19,241 bases of DNA from Clostridia bacterium (GCA_900770605.1 CAAGKS010000003.1:1-19241); one strand, 5' to 3'. Positions 1 through 5,844 are shown, counted from the first letter of the stretch. Notes: generated by a model not told the origin, from the letters alone. Numbers and translations: made by a program.

Positions 1-60
1 ACTCCGTTATAAGCCTTCCCTTGTCAGGGAAGGTGGCGCGGCGAGCTTATAAGCGAAGCC
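1..60. repeat. Interspersed repeat fragment with CCTTCCCT hairpin
   Basis: The contig opens inside what looks like a repeat. CCTTCCCT (14-21), loop TGTC and AGGGAAGG (26-33) form a perfect 8-bp stem, followed by a GC-rich tail with GTGACGG near 61-67. A similar stem, CCTTCTCC/GGAGAAGG, lies at 428-447. The hairpins are seen directly; calling them an interspersed repeat family rests on their resemblance to each other and my recollection of similar units in gut Clostridia. Assembly breaks often occur in such repeats, which may explain the contig start. Confidence 0.5.
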
Positions 61-151
61 GTGACGGATGAGTAGTTTTGGGCGTAATGTAATTTTTTAT
101 AAAATGGACCGCCTCTACGTTTCTATCATAAAGTAACTTTTTTCTGGGGGG

Positions 152-177
152 CGGGTCGTCGAGGCGCCGACCCCTAC
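152..177 (-). repeat. Palindromic repeat, GTAGGGGTCG half-element (inverted copy)
   Basis: Read on the minus strand this begins GTAGGGGTCGGCGCC and ends CGACCCG. It matches the plus-strand unit at 394-420 almost base for base (one length difference, a few substitutions). CGGGTCG and CGACCC within it form a short stem. The two copies face each other and bracket the two other palindromic elements at 234-300 and 323-370. Confidence 0.55.
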
Positions 178-233
178 GAAAAGGCATAGAGCGGGTGAAG
201 CGTGCAGCGGAATTGGGTTCGCATTTACGCGTT

Positions 234-300
234 GTAGGGCGGGGGGTTATCTCCCGCTGTTTTTTGTGCCTTTTGTGGCTGCAGCAAGCCACCGCCCTAC
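234..300. repeat. Palindromic element with GTAGGGCGG termini
   Basis: A 67-bp unit bounded by perfect 9-bp terminal inverted repeats, GTAGGGCGG (234-242) and CCGCCCTAC (292-300). The interior is T/G-rich and non-coding. It resembles a small non-autonomous repeat without coding capacity. No target-site duplication is obvious. Confidence 0.55.
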
Positions 301-322
301 GAATGATAAATATCACGCGTCG

Positions 323-370
323 GTAGGGGCGAACTGCGTTCGCCCGCGGGCGTTCAAAGAACGCCCCTAC
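323..370. repeat. Two-hairpin GTAGGGGCG palindromic repeat, copy 1
   Basis: A 48-bp unit with termini GTAGGGGCG (323-331) and CGCCCCTAC (362-370) around a central GCCCGCGGGC (342-351). It folds into two adjacent hairpins: GGGCGAAC/GTTCGCCC with loop TGC, then GGGCGTTC/GAACGCCC with loop AAA. The same architecture recurs at 5727-5776 with different stem sequences, so this is a dispersed repeat family and not a gene-specific terminator. Confidence 0.65.
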
Positions 371-393
371 GTACGAAATATTATTATTTATCT

Positions 394-420
394 GTAGGGG
401 TCGACGCCTTCGGCGACCCG
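394..420 (+). repeat. Palindromic repeat, GTAGGGGTCG half-element
   Basis: Begins GTAGGGGTCG and ends CGACCCG, with stem GGGTCG (398-403) / CGACCC (414-419). It is the inverted partner of 152-177 and shares its GTAGGGG end with the two-hairpin elements. Confidence 0.55.
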
Positions 421-426
421 ATATAA

Positions 427-448
427 ACCTTCTCCTGTGGGAGAAGGT
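427..448. repeat. CCTTCTCC/GGAGAAGG hairpin repeat
   Basis: CCTTCTCC (428-435) and GGAGAAGG (440-447) form a perfect 8-bp stem with loop TGTG, extended by an A-T pair. It is the same style as the contig-start hairpin at 14-33. There is no T-run after it, so it is more likely a repeat than a terminator. Confidence 0.45.
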
Positions 449-496
449 GTCGATGGCGATAACTTTTAATTTTTTTGAAAAAAATTGAAAAGGGTA

Positions 497-525
497 TTGA
501 CAAACCGTCAAAAATATGATATCAT
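497..525 (+). promoter_or_regulatory. Sigma-A-type promoter of the SPFH/RHH unit
   Basis: TTGACA (497-502), a 17-bp spacer and TATCAT (520-525, 5/6 match). It lies 30 bp upstream of the SPFH start codon. The -10 box falls inside the first of two TGATATCA palindromes. Confidence 0.75.
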
Positions 526-535
526 TTTGATATCA
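517..535. promoter_or_regulatory. Tandem TGATATCA palindromes, putative RHH operator
   Basis: Two identical 8-bp palindromes, TGATATCA at 517-524 and 528-535, are centred exactly 11 bp apart (one helical turn) and overlap the -10 box and probable transcription start. Arc-family ribbon-helix-helix dimers bind subsites about one turn apart as tetramers, and an Arc-like protein is encoded by the second gene of the unit (1560-1742). Autorepression is therefore an inference from spacing and context. Confidence 0.5.
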
Positions 536-555
536 TAATGATAAAGGAGAAAACA

Positions 556-1560
556 ATGCAAGAAAAATTACTTAATAAGAAAAAGAACGGTATGCTCGTG
601 TTGGTAATCACCGTATTACTTTATGTGGCTTCAATAGTCGGTCTCGTATTTGGTGGAATAGCGCTTGAGGCAGGGAAGTCTCCTGTGCTTTTCATCGTAA
701 GCATAGTATATTTTTGTATGGGCTGGATAGTTATTCCCGGACTTAAGATACTTAAGCCACAGGAAGCTCTCGTGCTTACGCTCTTTGGCAAATATATCGG
801 AACTATCAAGGGCGACGGCTTTTACTTTGTTAACCCCTTCTGTGTTTCGGTGAATCCCGCTGCAAAGACCGAGCTTAATCAGAGCGGTGACGTTAAGACC
901 GTAAATACAACTGTTCCCGGTACTACTGTAAATGTGCAGGTGGTTGACAAGAGAATGTCCCTCAAAATAATGACACTCAATAACAACAAGCAGAAGGTAA
1001 ACGACTGCCTCGGAAACCCCGTCGAGATCGGAATTGCAGTCGTATGGAGAATCGTTGACACTGCGAAGGCGGCGTTTAACGTTGACAACTATAAGGAATT
1101 CCTTTCTCTTCAGTGCGACGCGGCGCTTCGTAATATCGTAAGAGTTTACCCTTACGACGTTGCTCCCAACGTTGATACCACGGGCGATGGCTTTGCGGAC
1201 GACGGAAGTCTCAGAGGCTCGAGCGAGATAGTTGCGGGACGTATTCGTGACGAGATACAGGCGCGTGTTGAGGATGCGGGCATTGAGATACTTGAGGCGA
1301 GAATCACAAATCTTTCTTATGCTACCGAGATCGCCGCCGTAATGCTTCAGCGTCAGCAGGCTTCCGCTATTATCGACGCGAGAAGAATGATAGTTGACGG
1401 CGCTGTCGGCATGGTAGAGATGGCGCTTGAAAAGCTGAATGAAAAGCAGCTCGTTGAGCTTGATGAAGAAAGGAAGGCAGCCATGGTGTCTAACCTGCTC
1501 GTAGTTCTCTGCGGCAACCGTGACGCTCAACCCGTAGTGAACTCAGGTAGCTTGTATTAA
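556..1560 (+). CDS. SPFH (stomatin/prohibitin-like) domain membrane protein
   Basis: A 334-residue protein with two N-terminal membrane segments (about residues 12-34 and 40-60), then an SPFH/band-7 domain (from about 65, starting KILKPQEALVLTLFGKY) and a C-terminal helical part rich in Glu/Ala (about 240-310). SPFH proteins form membrane-bound oligomers that organise membrane microdomains or hold proteases; the partner here is unknown. I chose the ATG at 556 because AAAGGAG (543-549) sits 6 bp before it; the in-frame ATG at 538 lies upstream of that site. The stop overlaps the next start (TAATG), so translation is probably coupled to the RHH gene. Family assignment is firm, the physiological role is not. 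Confidence 0.85.
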   Translation: MQEKLLNKKKNGMLVLVITVLLYVASIVGLVFGGIALEAGKSPVLFIVSIVYFCMGWIVIPGLKILKPQEALVLTLFGKYIGTIKGDGFYFVNPFCVSVNPAAKTELNQSGDVKTVNTTVPGTTVNVQVVDKRMSLKIMTLNNNKQKVNDCLGNPVEIGIAVVWRIVDTAKAAFNVDNYKEFLSLQCDAALRNIVRVYPYDVAPNVDTTGDGFADDGSLRGSSEIVAGRIRDEIQARVEDAGIEILEARITNLSYATEIAAVMLQRQQASAIIDARRMIVDGAVGMVEMALEKLNEKQLVELDEERKAAMVSNLLVVLCGNRDAQPVVNSGSLY

Positions 1561-1742
1561 TGAAGGAATCGGAGCAGGGGAAGAAGCAGGTTCCGCTCCG
1601 TCTTTCAAGAGAGTTATACGACGCTCTCGTGGCATGGGCCGACGATGAATTTCGTTCGGTAAACGGTCAGATCGAATATCTTCTGACAGAGTGTGTGAAG
1701 AAAAGACGAGGCGGAAATAAGAATAATAGAAAAGAAGAATAA
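1560..1742 (+). CDS. Arc-like ribbon-helix-helix DNA-binding protein
   Basis: A 60-residue protein: short beta strand VPLRLS (11-16), helix about 17-30, helix about 33-48 (SVNGQIEYLLTECV), then a basic tail. This is the Arc/HicB-antitoxin type RHH fold, which dimerises and inserts the strand into the DNA major groove. Its start codon overlaps the stop of the SPFH gene. No toxin gene is adjacent, so I do not call it an antitoxin. From memory, SPFH plus a small Arc-like protein is a recurring pair in Firmicutes and Actinobacteria, which would point to a regulator of the SPFH unit. The tandem palindromes at 517-535 are the obvious candidate target. Confidence 0.8.
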   Translation: MKESEQGKKQVPLRLSRELYDALVAWADDEFRSVNGQIEYLLTECVKKRRGGNKNNRKEE

Positions 1743-1766
1743 TGATGATAGAGAGAGGCGCATAAT

Positions 1767-2246
1767 ATGATTCTTATAGTTGAAGGAATTGTGATGTGTT
1801 TCGTGCTGTTATTAGTTTGTGCAGTCGGAATATCAAACGGAGCCGTTGGATTGGTGCTGTTATATGAAAAAGACGTTCAGGAGCGAGTTATTGAGCTTGG
1901 CTTGACGACAGAGAAGAAAATACGCCGAAATTTCGTTATTTGCAGTATAGCGTTATTTCTCCCGCTTTTCGTTTTGCCGCCGCTTATGGTGTACGGAATT
2001 AACGGTGCTGACGGATTTTGGGATGCGTTTTGGCAGATGTCGATAATTTTGTGGATTCAAGGCGTTTTCGACCGTTTGTTTATTGATTGGTATTGGGTAG
2101 GAAAAACCAAAGCGTGGGAAATTCCCGGCACGGAGGATCTCAAACCTTATATTCCGACAAAGGTAGTGATCAGAAAGTGGCTTTGCACGATATTTATGAA
2201 TCCGCTTATTGCCGCTATCGTTGCAGGCATAATGCTGTTATTTTAA
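1767..2246 (+). CDS. Conserved four-helix membrane protein, function unknown
   Basis: A 159-residue, very hydrophobic protein. Membrane segments lie roughly at 1-30, 55-78, 85-100 and 138-158. A loop rich in aromatic and acidic residues between helices three and four contains FDRLFIDWYW and the motif IPGTEDLKPYIP. I recall similar uncharacterised proteins with that IPGTEDL-type loop in Lachnospiraceae and relatives, but know of no assigned function. GAGAGG precedes the ATG by 9 bp. The gene follows the RHH gene by 24 bp and is probably in the same transcript, ending at the terminator at 2282. Function is not inferred. Confidence 0.7.
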   Translation: MILIVEGIVMCFVLLLVCAVGISNGAVGLVLLYEKDVQERVIELGLTTEKKIRRNFVICSIALFLPLFVLPPLMVYGINGADGFWDAFWQMSIILWIQGVFDRLFIDWYWVGKTKAWEIPGTEDLKPYIPTKVVIRKWLCTIFMNPLIAAIVAGIMLLF

Positions 2247-2281
2247 TATTGTTTTTTGACAAACTTTAATTTTAGATATTA

Positions 2282-2326
2282 AAAACTGACCCCGACGGAT
2301 ATTGATGATCCGCCGGGGTCAGTTTT
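2282..2326. terminator. Bidirectional intrinsic terminator between convergent genes
   Basis: A 13-bp stem (2282-2294 with 2314-2326) plus an inner 5-bp CGGAT/ATCCG stem and a 7-nt loop. A-rich sequence on the left and T-rich on the right give a U tract on either strand. It serves both the plus-strand membrane-protein unit and minus-strand dapB. Confidence 0.9.
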
Positions 2327-2335
2327 AATTTAAAT

Positions 2336-3100
2336 TTATTTGTTACGTATTACGTCCGACATATCGTACGTTCCTGCGCTCTTGCCCTTGATATAAACGG
2401 CGGCGCGTACTGCGCCTGCGGCGAATATTTCGCGAGAGGCTGCCGAGTGCGATATTGTGATGACTTCGTTTGTGCCTGCAAAGATGACCTCGTGCTCGCC
2501 AACGATAGTGCCGCCTCTTACAGAGTGTATTCCTATCTCCGCGGGCTCTCTCTCGCGGCGCTCGCTATGTCTGTCATATACGTAGCGCGTATCTGCTCTT
2601 TCCTCGCTTATAGCGTCCGCTATCATTATAGCCGTTCCGCTGGGCGCGTCGAGCTTTTTATTATGATGCTTTTCTACTATCTCGACGTCAAAGCCCTCTC
2701 CAAGCACCTTTGCCGCGTTTTTGCAAAGTGCGAGCAAAAGATTTATGCCGATAGACATATTTCCCGATGAGAACACGGCTATTTCCTTTGCCGCCTCGCG
2801 CATGAGGGCACGCTCCTCGTCCGTATGTCCCGTTGTGCAGATGACTACGGGGAGCTTATTAGCCTTCGCGTAGTCGAGCAGGGAGCATATTGCGGAATGA
2901 TGGGAGAAGTCAACTATTACGTCTGCCTTGCCGGGAAAATCCGCGATATTCTGATAAACGGGGAAGCCAAAGGTTTTGGTGGGGGCGGCGGTGTTTACGT
3001 CCACGCCCGCAACTATTTTGGCGTCTTTATGCTCAGCGAGCATCTTGCTGACTGCCTCGCCCATGCGTCCGCTGCAGCCCGAGAGTATTATATTAGTCAT
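2336..3100 (-). CDS. dapB: 4-hydroxy-tetrahydrodipicolinate reductase
   Basis: A 254-residue cytoplasmic enzyme that reduces the DapA product with NAD(P)H to tetrahydrodipicolinate, feeding lysine and diaminopimelate (peptidoglycan) synthesis. The N-terminal nucleotide-binding loop is GCSGRMG (residues 8-14). The substrate-binding/catalytic motif is EKHHNKKLDAPSGTA (143-157), with the HH pair and the conserved Lys. Length is normal, slightly short for the family. AGGAC precedes the ATG. It lies 25 bp downstream of dapA on the same strand, so the pair forms an operon under the lysine riboswitch at 4156-4318 and ends at the terminator at 2282-2326. Confidence 0.97.
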   Translation of the reverse strand: MTNIILSGCSGRMGEAVSKMLAEHKDAKIVAGVDVNTAAPTKTFGFPVYQNIADFPGKADVIVDFSHHSAICSLLDYAKANKLPVVICTTGHTDEERALMREAAKEIAVFSSGNMSIGINLLLALCKNAAKVLGEGFDVEIVEKHHNKKLDAPSGTAIMIADAISEERADTRYVYDRHSERREREPAEIGIHSVRGGTIVGEHEVIFAGTNEVITISHSAASREIFAAGAVRAAVYIKGKSAGTYDMSDVIRNK

Positions 3101-3125
3101 ATTTTCAATGTCCTTTTTGAAAAAA

Positions 3126-4019
3126 TTAAATAATGCCGTGCTGCTTCATTATGCCGAGGAGCTTCTGCTTGTTAGCCTCTTCCATCTCGCAAAGGGGGAG
3201 TCTCATATCTATCTCGCACTTGCCCATAGCTGCCATAGCGGTCTTTACGGGGACGGGGTTGACCTCGCAGAACAACGCGTTTATGAGCTTGAGGTAGTCA
3301 AGCTGCATTTTTGCCGCGTCCTTGAAGTTGCCGTCAAGGCAGAGCTGCGTCATCTTGTGTGTTTCTGTGGGGAGAACGTTTGAAAGAACGGAGATAACAC
3401 CCTTGCCGCCGAGCGACATGATGGGAACTATCTGGTCGTCGTTGCCTGAGTAAATATCATAGCTGTCGCCGCACTCTGCAAACAGCTCCGCGATGGCGCT
3501 CAGGTTGCCCGATGCTTCCTTTACCGCAACTATTCTCTCGTGCTTTGCGAGCTCGCGGTAAACGGGGAGAGTTATGTTACAGCCCGTACGGGAGGGCACG
3601 TTGTAAAGGATTATAGGCTTATCTGTTGCCTCTGCGGTTGCGAGGAAATTCTGGATAAGTCCCTTGGGAGTTGCCTTGTTATAGTAGGGAGTTACGAGCA
3701 AAAGTCCGTCAACTCCTACCTCGCACGCGTATTTGGAAAGCTCTATGCCGTATGCGGTATCGTTTGAGCCTGTACCTGCGATAACGGGAACTCTGCCGCC
3801 TACTGCTTCAACCGCGAAGCGAATGCACTCGCAATGCTCCTCGTGAGTTAGGGTGGATGCCTCGCCCGTGGTGCCTGCAACAACGATAGCGTCGATGCCG
3901 CCTGCGATCTGCTCCTCTATCAGCTTTGAGAACGCGGGATAGTCAATGCCGTTTTTGTTGAAGGGGGTGATTATCGCCGTAGCCGCGCCTGTAAATATGC
4001 TTTGCTTTAACTTGCTCAT
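3126..4019 (-). CDS. dapA: 4-hydroxy-tetrahydrodipicolinate synthase
   Basis: A 297-residue TIM-barrel aldolase-family enzyme condensing pyruvate with aspartate semialdehyde, the first committed step to lysine/DAP. Visible motifs: GTTGEASTLTHEEH (49-62, substrate-binding Thr pair), YNVPSRTG (139-146, catalytic Tyr139) and VAVKEASGN (164-172, Schiff-base Lys167). I start it at MSKLKQ (4019) because AAAGGAC lies just upstream; an in-frame ATG five codons earlier (4034) would place that site inside the gene. It is first gene of the dapAB operon; the leader carries a lysine riboswitch and terminator, so expression should fall when lysine is plentiful. Confidence 0.97.
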   Translation of the reverse strand: MSKLKQSIFTGAATAIITPFNKNGIDYPAFSKLIEEQIAGGIDAIVVAGTTGEASTLTHEEHCECIRFAVEAVGGRVPVIAGTGSNDTAYGIELSKYACEVGVDGLLLVTPYYNKATPKGLIQNFLATAEATDKPIILYNVPSRTGCNITLPVYRELAKHERIVAVKEASGNLSAIAELFAECGDSYDIYSGNDDQIVPIMSLGGKGVISVLSNVLPTETHKMTQLCLDGNFKDAAKMQLDYLKLINALFCEVNPVPVKTAMAAMGKCEIDMRLPLCEMEEANKQKLLGIMKQHGII

Positions 4020-4081
4020 AAGTTGTCCTTTCACCGCCGATGACCGACGGATTTCGCGAAAAAATCAAAATTATCGTATAA

Positions 4082-4110
4082 AAACAAAAAAACCGGTTGA
4101 AAACCAGCTG
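4082..4110 (-). terminator. Riboswitch-controlled terminator of dapAB leader
   Basis: On the minus strand CTGGTT, loop TTC, AACCGG (4107-4093, one G-U pair), followed by seven T, a G and more T. It sits between the lysine aptamer and dapA, where the expression platform of a transcription-terminating L box would be. Confidence 0.85.
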
Positions 4111-4155
4111 AAATTGTAATATAATATAAGTATGAAAACTTACAGTACAATAACA

Positions 4156-4318
4156 GATAGCTCTCCATCAAAATGATGACAGTTTGCAGGCTGTGAACCC
4201 ACAAACCAGCGCGCGACACCGCCGCAGTGACGCACCTTCGGCATCGCACCCTCGCAATATGACTTAAACGGTCGCGGCGACCACTATCATAGGGCGGTTG
4301 TGCAACGCACCTCTACCA
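4156..4318 (-). promoter_or_regulatory. Lysine riboswitch (L box)
   Basis: On the minus strand the region reads GGTAGAGGTGCG, later GAGGGTGCGATGCCGAAGG, then GCTGGTTTGTGG, AACTGTCATC and ATGGAGAGCTATC. These match in order the landmarks of the B. subtilis lysC leader (GATAGAGGTGCG, GCCGAAG, GCTGGC, GGCTGTC, GGAGGGCTATC). GGTAG at the 5' end pairs with CTATC at the 3' end to close helix P1. It is followed by an intrinsic terminator and dapA, the classical target. The five-helix core has not been folded computationally. Confidence 0.92.
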
Positions 4319-4340
4319 AATTATATGTGTTTACTACATT

Positions 4341-4369
4341 ATAATAGCATAACTTTTTATATCTGTCAA
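4341..4369 (-). promoter_or_regulatory. Promoter of the dapAB operon
   Basis: Minus strand: TTGACA (4369-4364), 17-bp spacer, TATTAT (4346-4341), with TGC directly before the -10 (extended -10). The transcript would start about 15-20 nt before the riboswitch. Confidence 0.8.
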
Positions 4370-4416
4370 TAAGTTTTCAGCATTTTATACATATATTTTC
4401 AGGACGGACAAAATCA

Positions 4417-5487
4417 ATGATAACCAACGAACGTTTAAAAACAGAGCTTGTTACGGCGGACTTCTTTTACGATCTGCCCGAGGAGCTGATAGCTCAGCAC
4501 CCGAGTGCGCAGAGAGATGCCTCGCGCCTTATGGTGCTTGACCGCGAGGGCGGCACTATCGAGCACAAGCACTTTTTTGATATAATCGACTATCTGCGCC
4601 CCGACGACGTGTTAGTTATAAATGACTCTAAGGTCATTCCTGCGCGTCTTTACGGACACAGCGAGGGCAGAGAGGACGCGTCTCTTGAGCTTTTGCTCCT
4701 CAGGCAGCACGAGCTTGACACCTGGGAGACGCTCGTAAAGCCCGGCAAGCGCGCAAAGGTCGGCTCTCGCGCCGTCTTTGGCGGTGGAATACTTACCTCT
4801 GAGGTGCTTTCTATCACTGACGAGGGTAACCGCATTATAAAATTTGATTACGACAGAGAGAAGTATGCGAGCGTTTACGAGATACTTCATCAGATAGGTC
4901 TCATGCCTCTGCCGCCTTATATCACCGAGCAGCTCAAGGAGAATGACCGCTATCAGACGGTCTATGCGCGTGAGGAAGGCTCGGCGGCAGCTCCCACGGC
5001 AGGCTTGCACTTTACGTCTGAGCTTTTGCAGCGCATAAGAGAGAAGGGAGTTGCTATTGCTCCTGTTATGCTTCACGTGGGACTTGGCACGTTCCGTCCC
5101 GTTAAGGTGGAGCGCATTGAGGATCACGTTATGCACACTGAGTTTATCAGCGTGAGCGAGGAGAGCGCGCGTATCATCAACGAGCGCCGCGCGCGTGGCG
5201 GACGGGTCATATGTGTCGGTACTACGTCCTGTCGCACCATTGAGAGCGTTTCTGACGCTGATGGAACGGTCAGGGCGATATCGGGAGACACGGGAATATT
5301 TATCTATCCCGGATACAAGTTCAAGGCGGTTGACGCTGTGATAACCAATTTCCATTTGCCTGAGAGCACGCTTTTGATGCTGGTCTCCGCGTTTTACGAC
5401 AAGGAGCACGTTATGGCGGCTTATAACACGGCGGTGAATGAAAGGTATCGTTTCTTTTCCTTTGGCGATTGCATGCTCATTCACTGA
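4417..5487 (+). CDS. queA: tRNA preQ1(34) S-adenosylmethionine ribosyltransferase-isomerase
   Basis: A 356-residue enzyme that transfers and isomerises the ribose of SAM onto 7-aminomethyl-7-deazaguanine in tRNA, making epoxyqueuosine at the wobble position. Hallmarks: DFFYDLPEELIAQHP (N-terminal), PTAGLHFT (about 194-201), HVGLGTFRPV and FHLPESTLLMLVSAFYD near the C-terminus, ending FFSFGDCMLIH. The N-terminus is about 12 residues longer than usual; AGGACGG stands before the ATG and no nearer start codon is in frame. It is transcribed divergently from dapAB. The stop codon lies in the loop-side of an 11-bp hairpin that opens the repeat zone downstream. Confidence 0.95.
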   Translation: MITNERLKTELVTADFFYDLPEELIAQHPSAQRDASRLMVLDREGGTIEHKHFFDIIDYLRPDDVLVINDSKVIPARLYGHSEGREDASLELLLLRQHELDTWETLVKPGKRAKVGSRAVFGGGILTSEVLSITDEGNRIIKFDYDREKYASVYEILHQIGLMPLPPYITEQLKENDRYQTVYAREEGSAAAPTAGLHFTSELLQRIREKGVAIAPVMLHVGLGTFRPVKVERIEDHVMHTEFISVSEESARIINERRARGGRVICVGTTSCRTIESVSDADGTVRAISGDTGIFIYPGYKFKAVDAVITNFHLPESTLLMLVSAFYDKEHVMAAYNTAVNERYRFFSFGDCMLIH

Positions 5488-5495
5488 GCATGCAA
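5469..5495 (+). repeat. 11-bp perfect hairpin spanning the queA stop codon
   Basis: TTGCATGCTCA (5469-5479), loop TTCAC, TGAGCATGCAA (5485-5495). The right arm begins with the TGA stop of queA and runs directly into the first ATGAATTG unit. No T-run follows, so it is not a standard terminator; it may be the first unit of the repeat array or a 3'-end protecting stem. Confidence 0.6.
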
Positions 5496-5663
5496 TGAAT
5501 TGCCCGATGTGCATGAATTGGCTGCGCCATGAATTGCGCCTGCGGTGCATGAATTGCCTTCGGCATTGAGGGAACAGGGCAATTCAAATCATGGAGGCGG
5601 CGGAATGCCGACGAGAAATTATGATGCGAAGCATCAATTCATGACGGCTTACCGTCAATTCAT
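5495..5663. repeat. Array of ATGAATTG units with mini-hairpin spacers, plus inverted copies
   Basis: ATGAATTG occurs at 5495, 5513, 5529 and 5549 (spacing 18, 16, 20). The spacers are tiny hairpins with 3-nt loops, such as GGC-TGC-GCC, GCGCC-TGC-GGTGC and GCC-TTC-GGC. The inverted unit CAATTCAT occurs at 5635-5642 and 5656-5663, with GACGG-CTTA-CCGTC between them and GATGC-GAA-GCATC before them. The region is a mosaic of small palindromes with opposed left and right halves. Unit identity is seen directly; mobility is inferred. Confidence 0.6.
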
Positions 5664-5730
5664 TAAATTTCTTGTATACCGTCAGCTTTTCGGATGCGAT
5701 GTTGATAGAATAAAAGAAAAATTGTTGTAG
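5605..5730 (+). CDS. Possible 41-residue small protein overlapping repeats
   Basis: From the ATG at 5605 an open frame of 41 codons ends at a TAG that is also the TAG of the next GTAGGGG repeat. GGAGGCGGCGGA precedes the ATG, though partly too close. The C-terminal half (FLVYRQLFGCDVDRIKEKLL) looks protein-like and could form a helix. The middle (QFMTAYRQFI) is encoded by the inverted CAATTCAT repeats. It could be a real small gene invaded in frame by repeats, or chance. I assign no function. Confidence 0.2.
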   Translation: MPTRNYDAKHQFMTAYRQFIKFLVYRQLFGCDVDRIKEKLL

Positions 5731-5776
5731 GGGTCATTCACGAATGGCCCGCGGGCGATTCGTGAATCGCCCCTAC
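5727..5776. repeat. Two-hairpin GTAGGGG palindromic repeat, copy 2
   Basis: A 50-bp unit beginning GTAGGGG and ending CGCCCCTAC, with central GCCCGCGGGC. Two adjacent 9-bp hairpins: GGGTCATTC/GAATGGCCC (loop AC, one G-T pair) and GGGCGATTC/GAATCGCCC (loop GT). Termini and centre match copy 1 at 323-370 but the stems differ and are internally compensated, showing the structure is what is conserved. Confidence 0.65.
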
Positions 5777-5809
5777 GGTTATCTTATATCCCATTGTAGA
5801 GGAAAAAGC

Positions 5810-5844
5810 GAAGAGTGAAGAGTGAAGAGTGAAGAGTGAAGAGT
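5810..5844 (+). repeat. Tandem heptamer repeat, five copies of GAAGAGT
   Basis: Five exact tandem copies of GAAGAGT followed by a degenerate GAAAAGG, ending about 20 bp before the miaA ribosome binding site. Perfect short tandem repeats are prone to slippage, so copy number may vary between strains. Confidence 0.85.

Noticed and set aside
47..511. 154-codon minus-strand frame over the repeat cluster
   Set aside because: It is made of repeat sequence, is very Arg-rich, and has no binding site or recognisable domain.
631..1530. 299-codon open frame antisense to the SPFH gene, and similar long antisense frames opposite queA, rluD, ABC and dnaG genes
   Set aside because: Each lies exactly opposite a well-supported gene, has no ribosome binding site, and reads as low-quality protein rich in Arg/His/Tyr. 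They are by-products of codon bias on the coding strand.
1560..2246. Toxin-antitoxin pair (RHH antitoxin with the membrane protein as toxin)
   Set aside because: The downstream protein has four membrane segments and a conserved loop unlike known small toxins, and the RHH gene is coupled to the SPFH gene and not to it. Context alone does not support a toxin call.
4156..4318. T-box leader upstream of dapA
   Set aside because: There is no T-box core motif (AGGGTGGNACCGCG) on the minus strand; the landmarks match the lysine riboswitch instead.
4363..4391. Promoter for queA (CTGTCA, 17 bp, TATACA)
   Set aside because: Only about 4/6 matches in each box, and the -35 is the reverse complement of the dapA -35 region. 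The real queA promoter remains unidentified.
5495..5663. CRISPR array
   Set aside because: Repeats are only 8 bp, spacers 8-12 bp and palindromic, orientation flips, and no cas genes are present.
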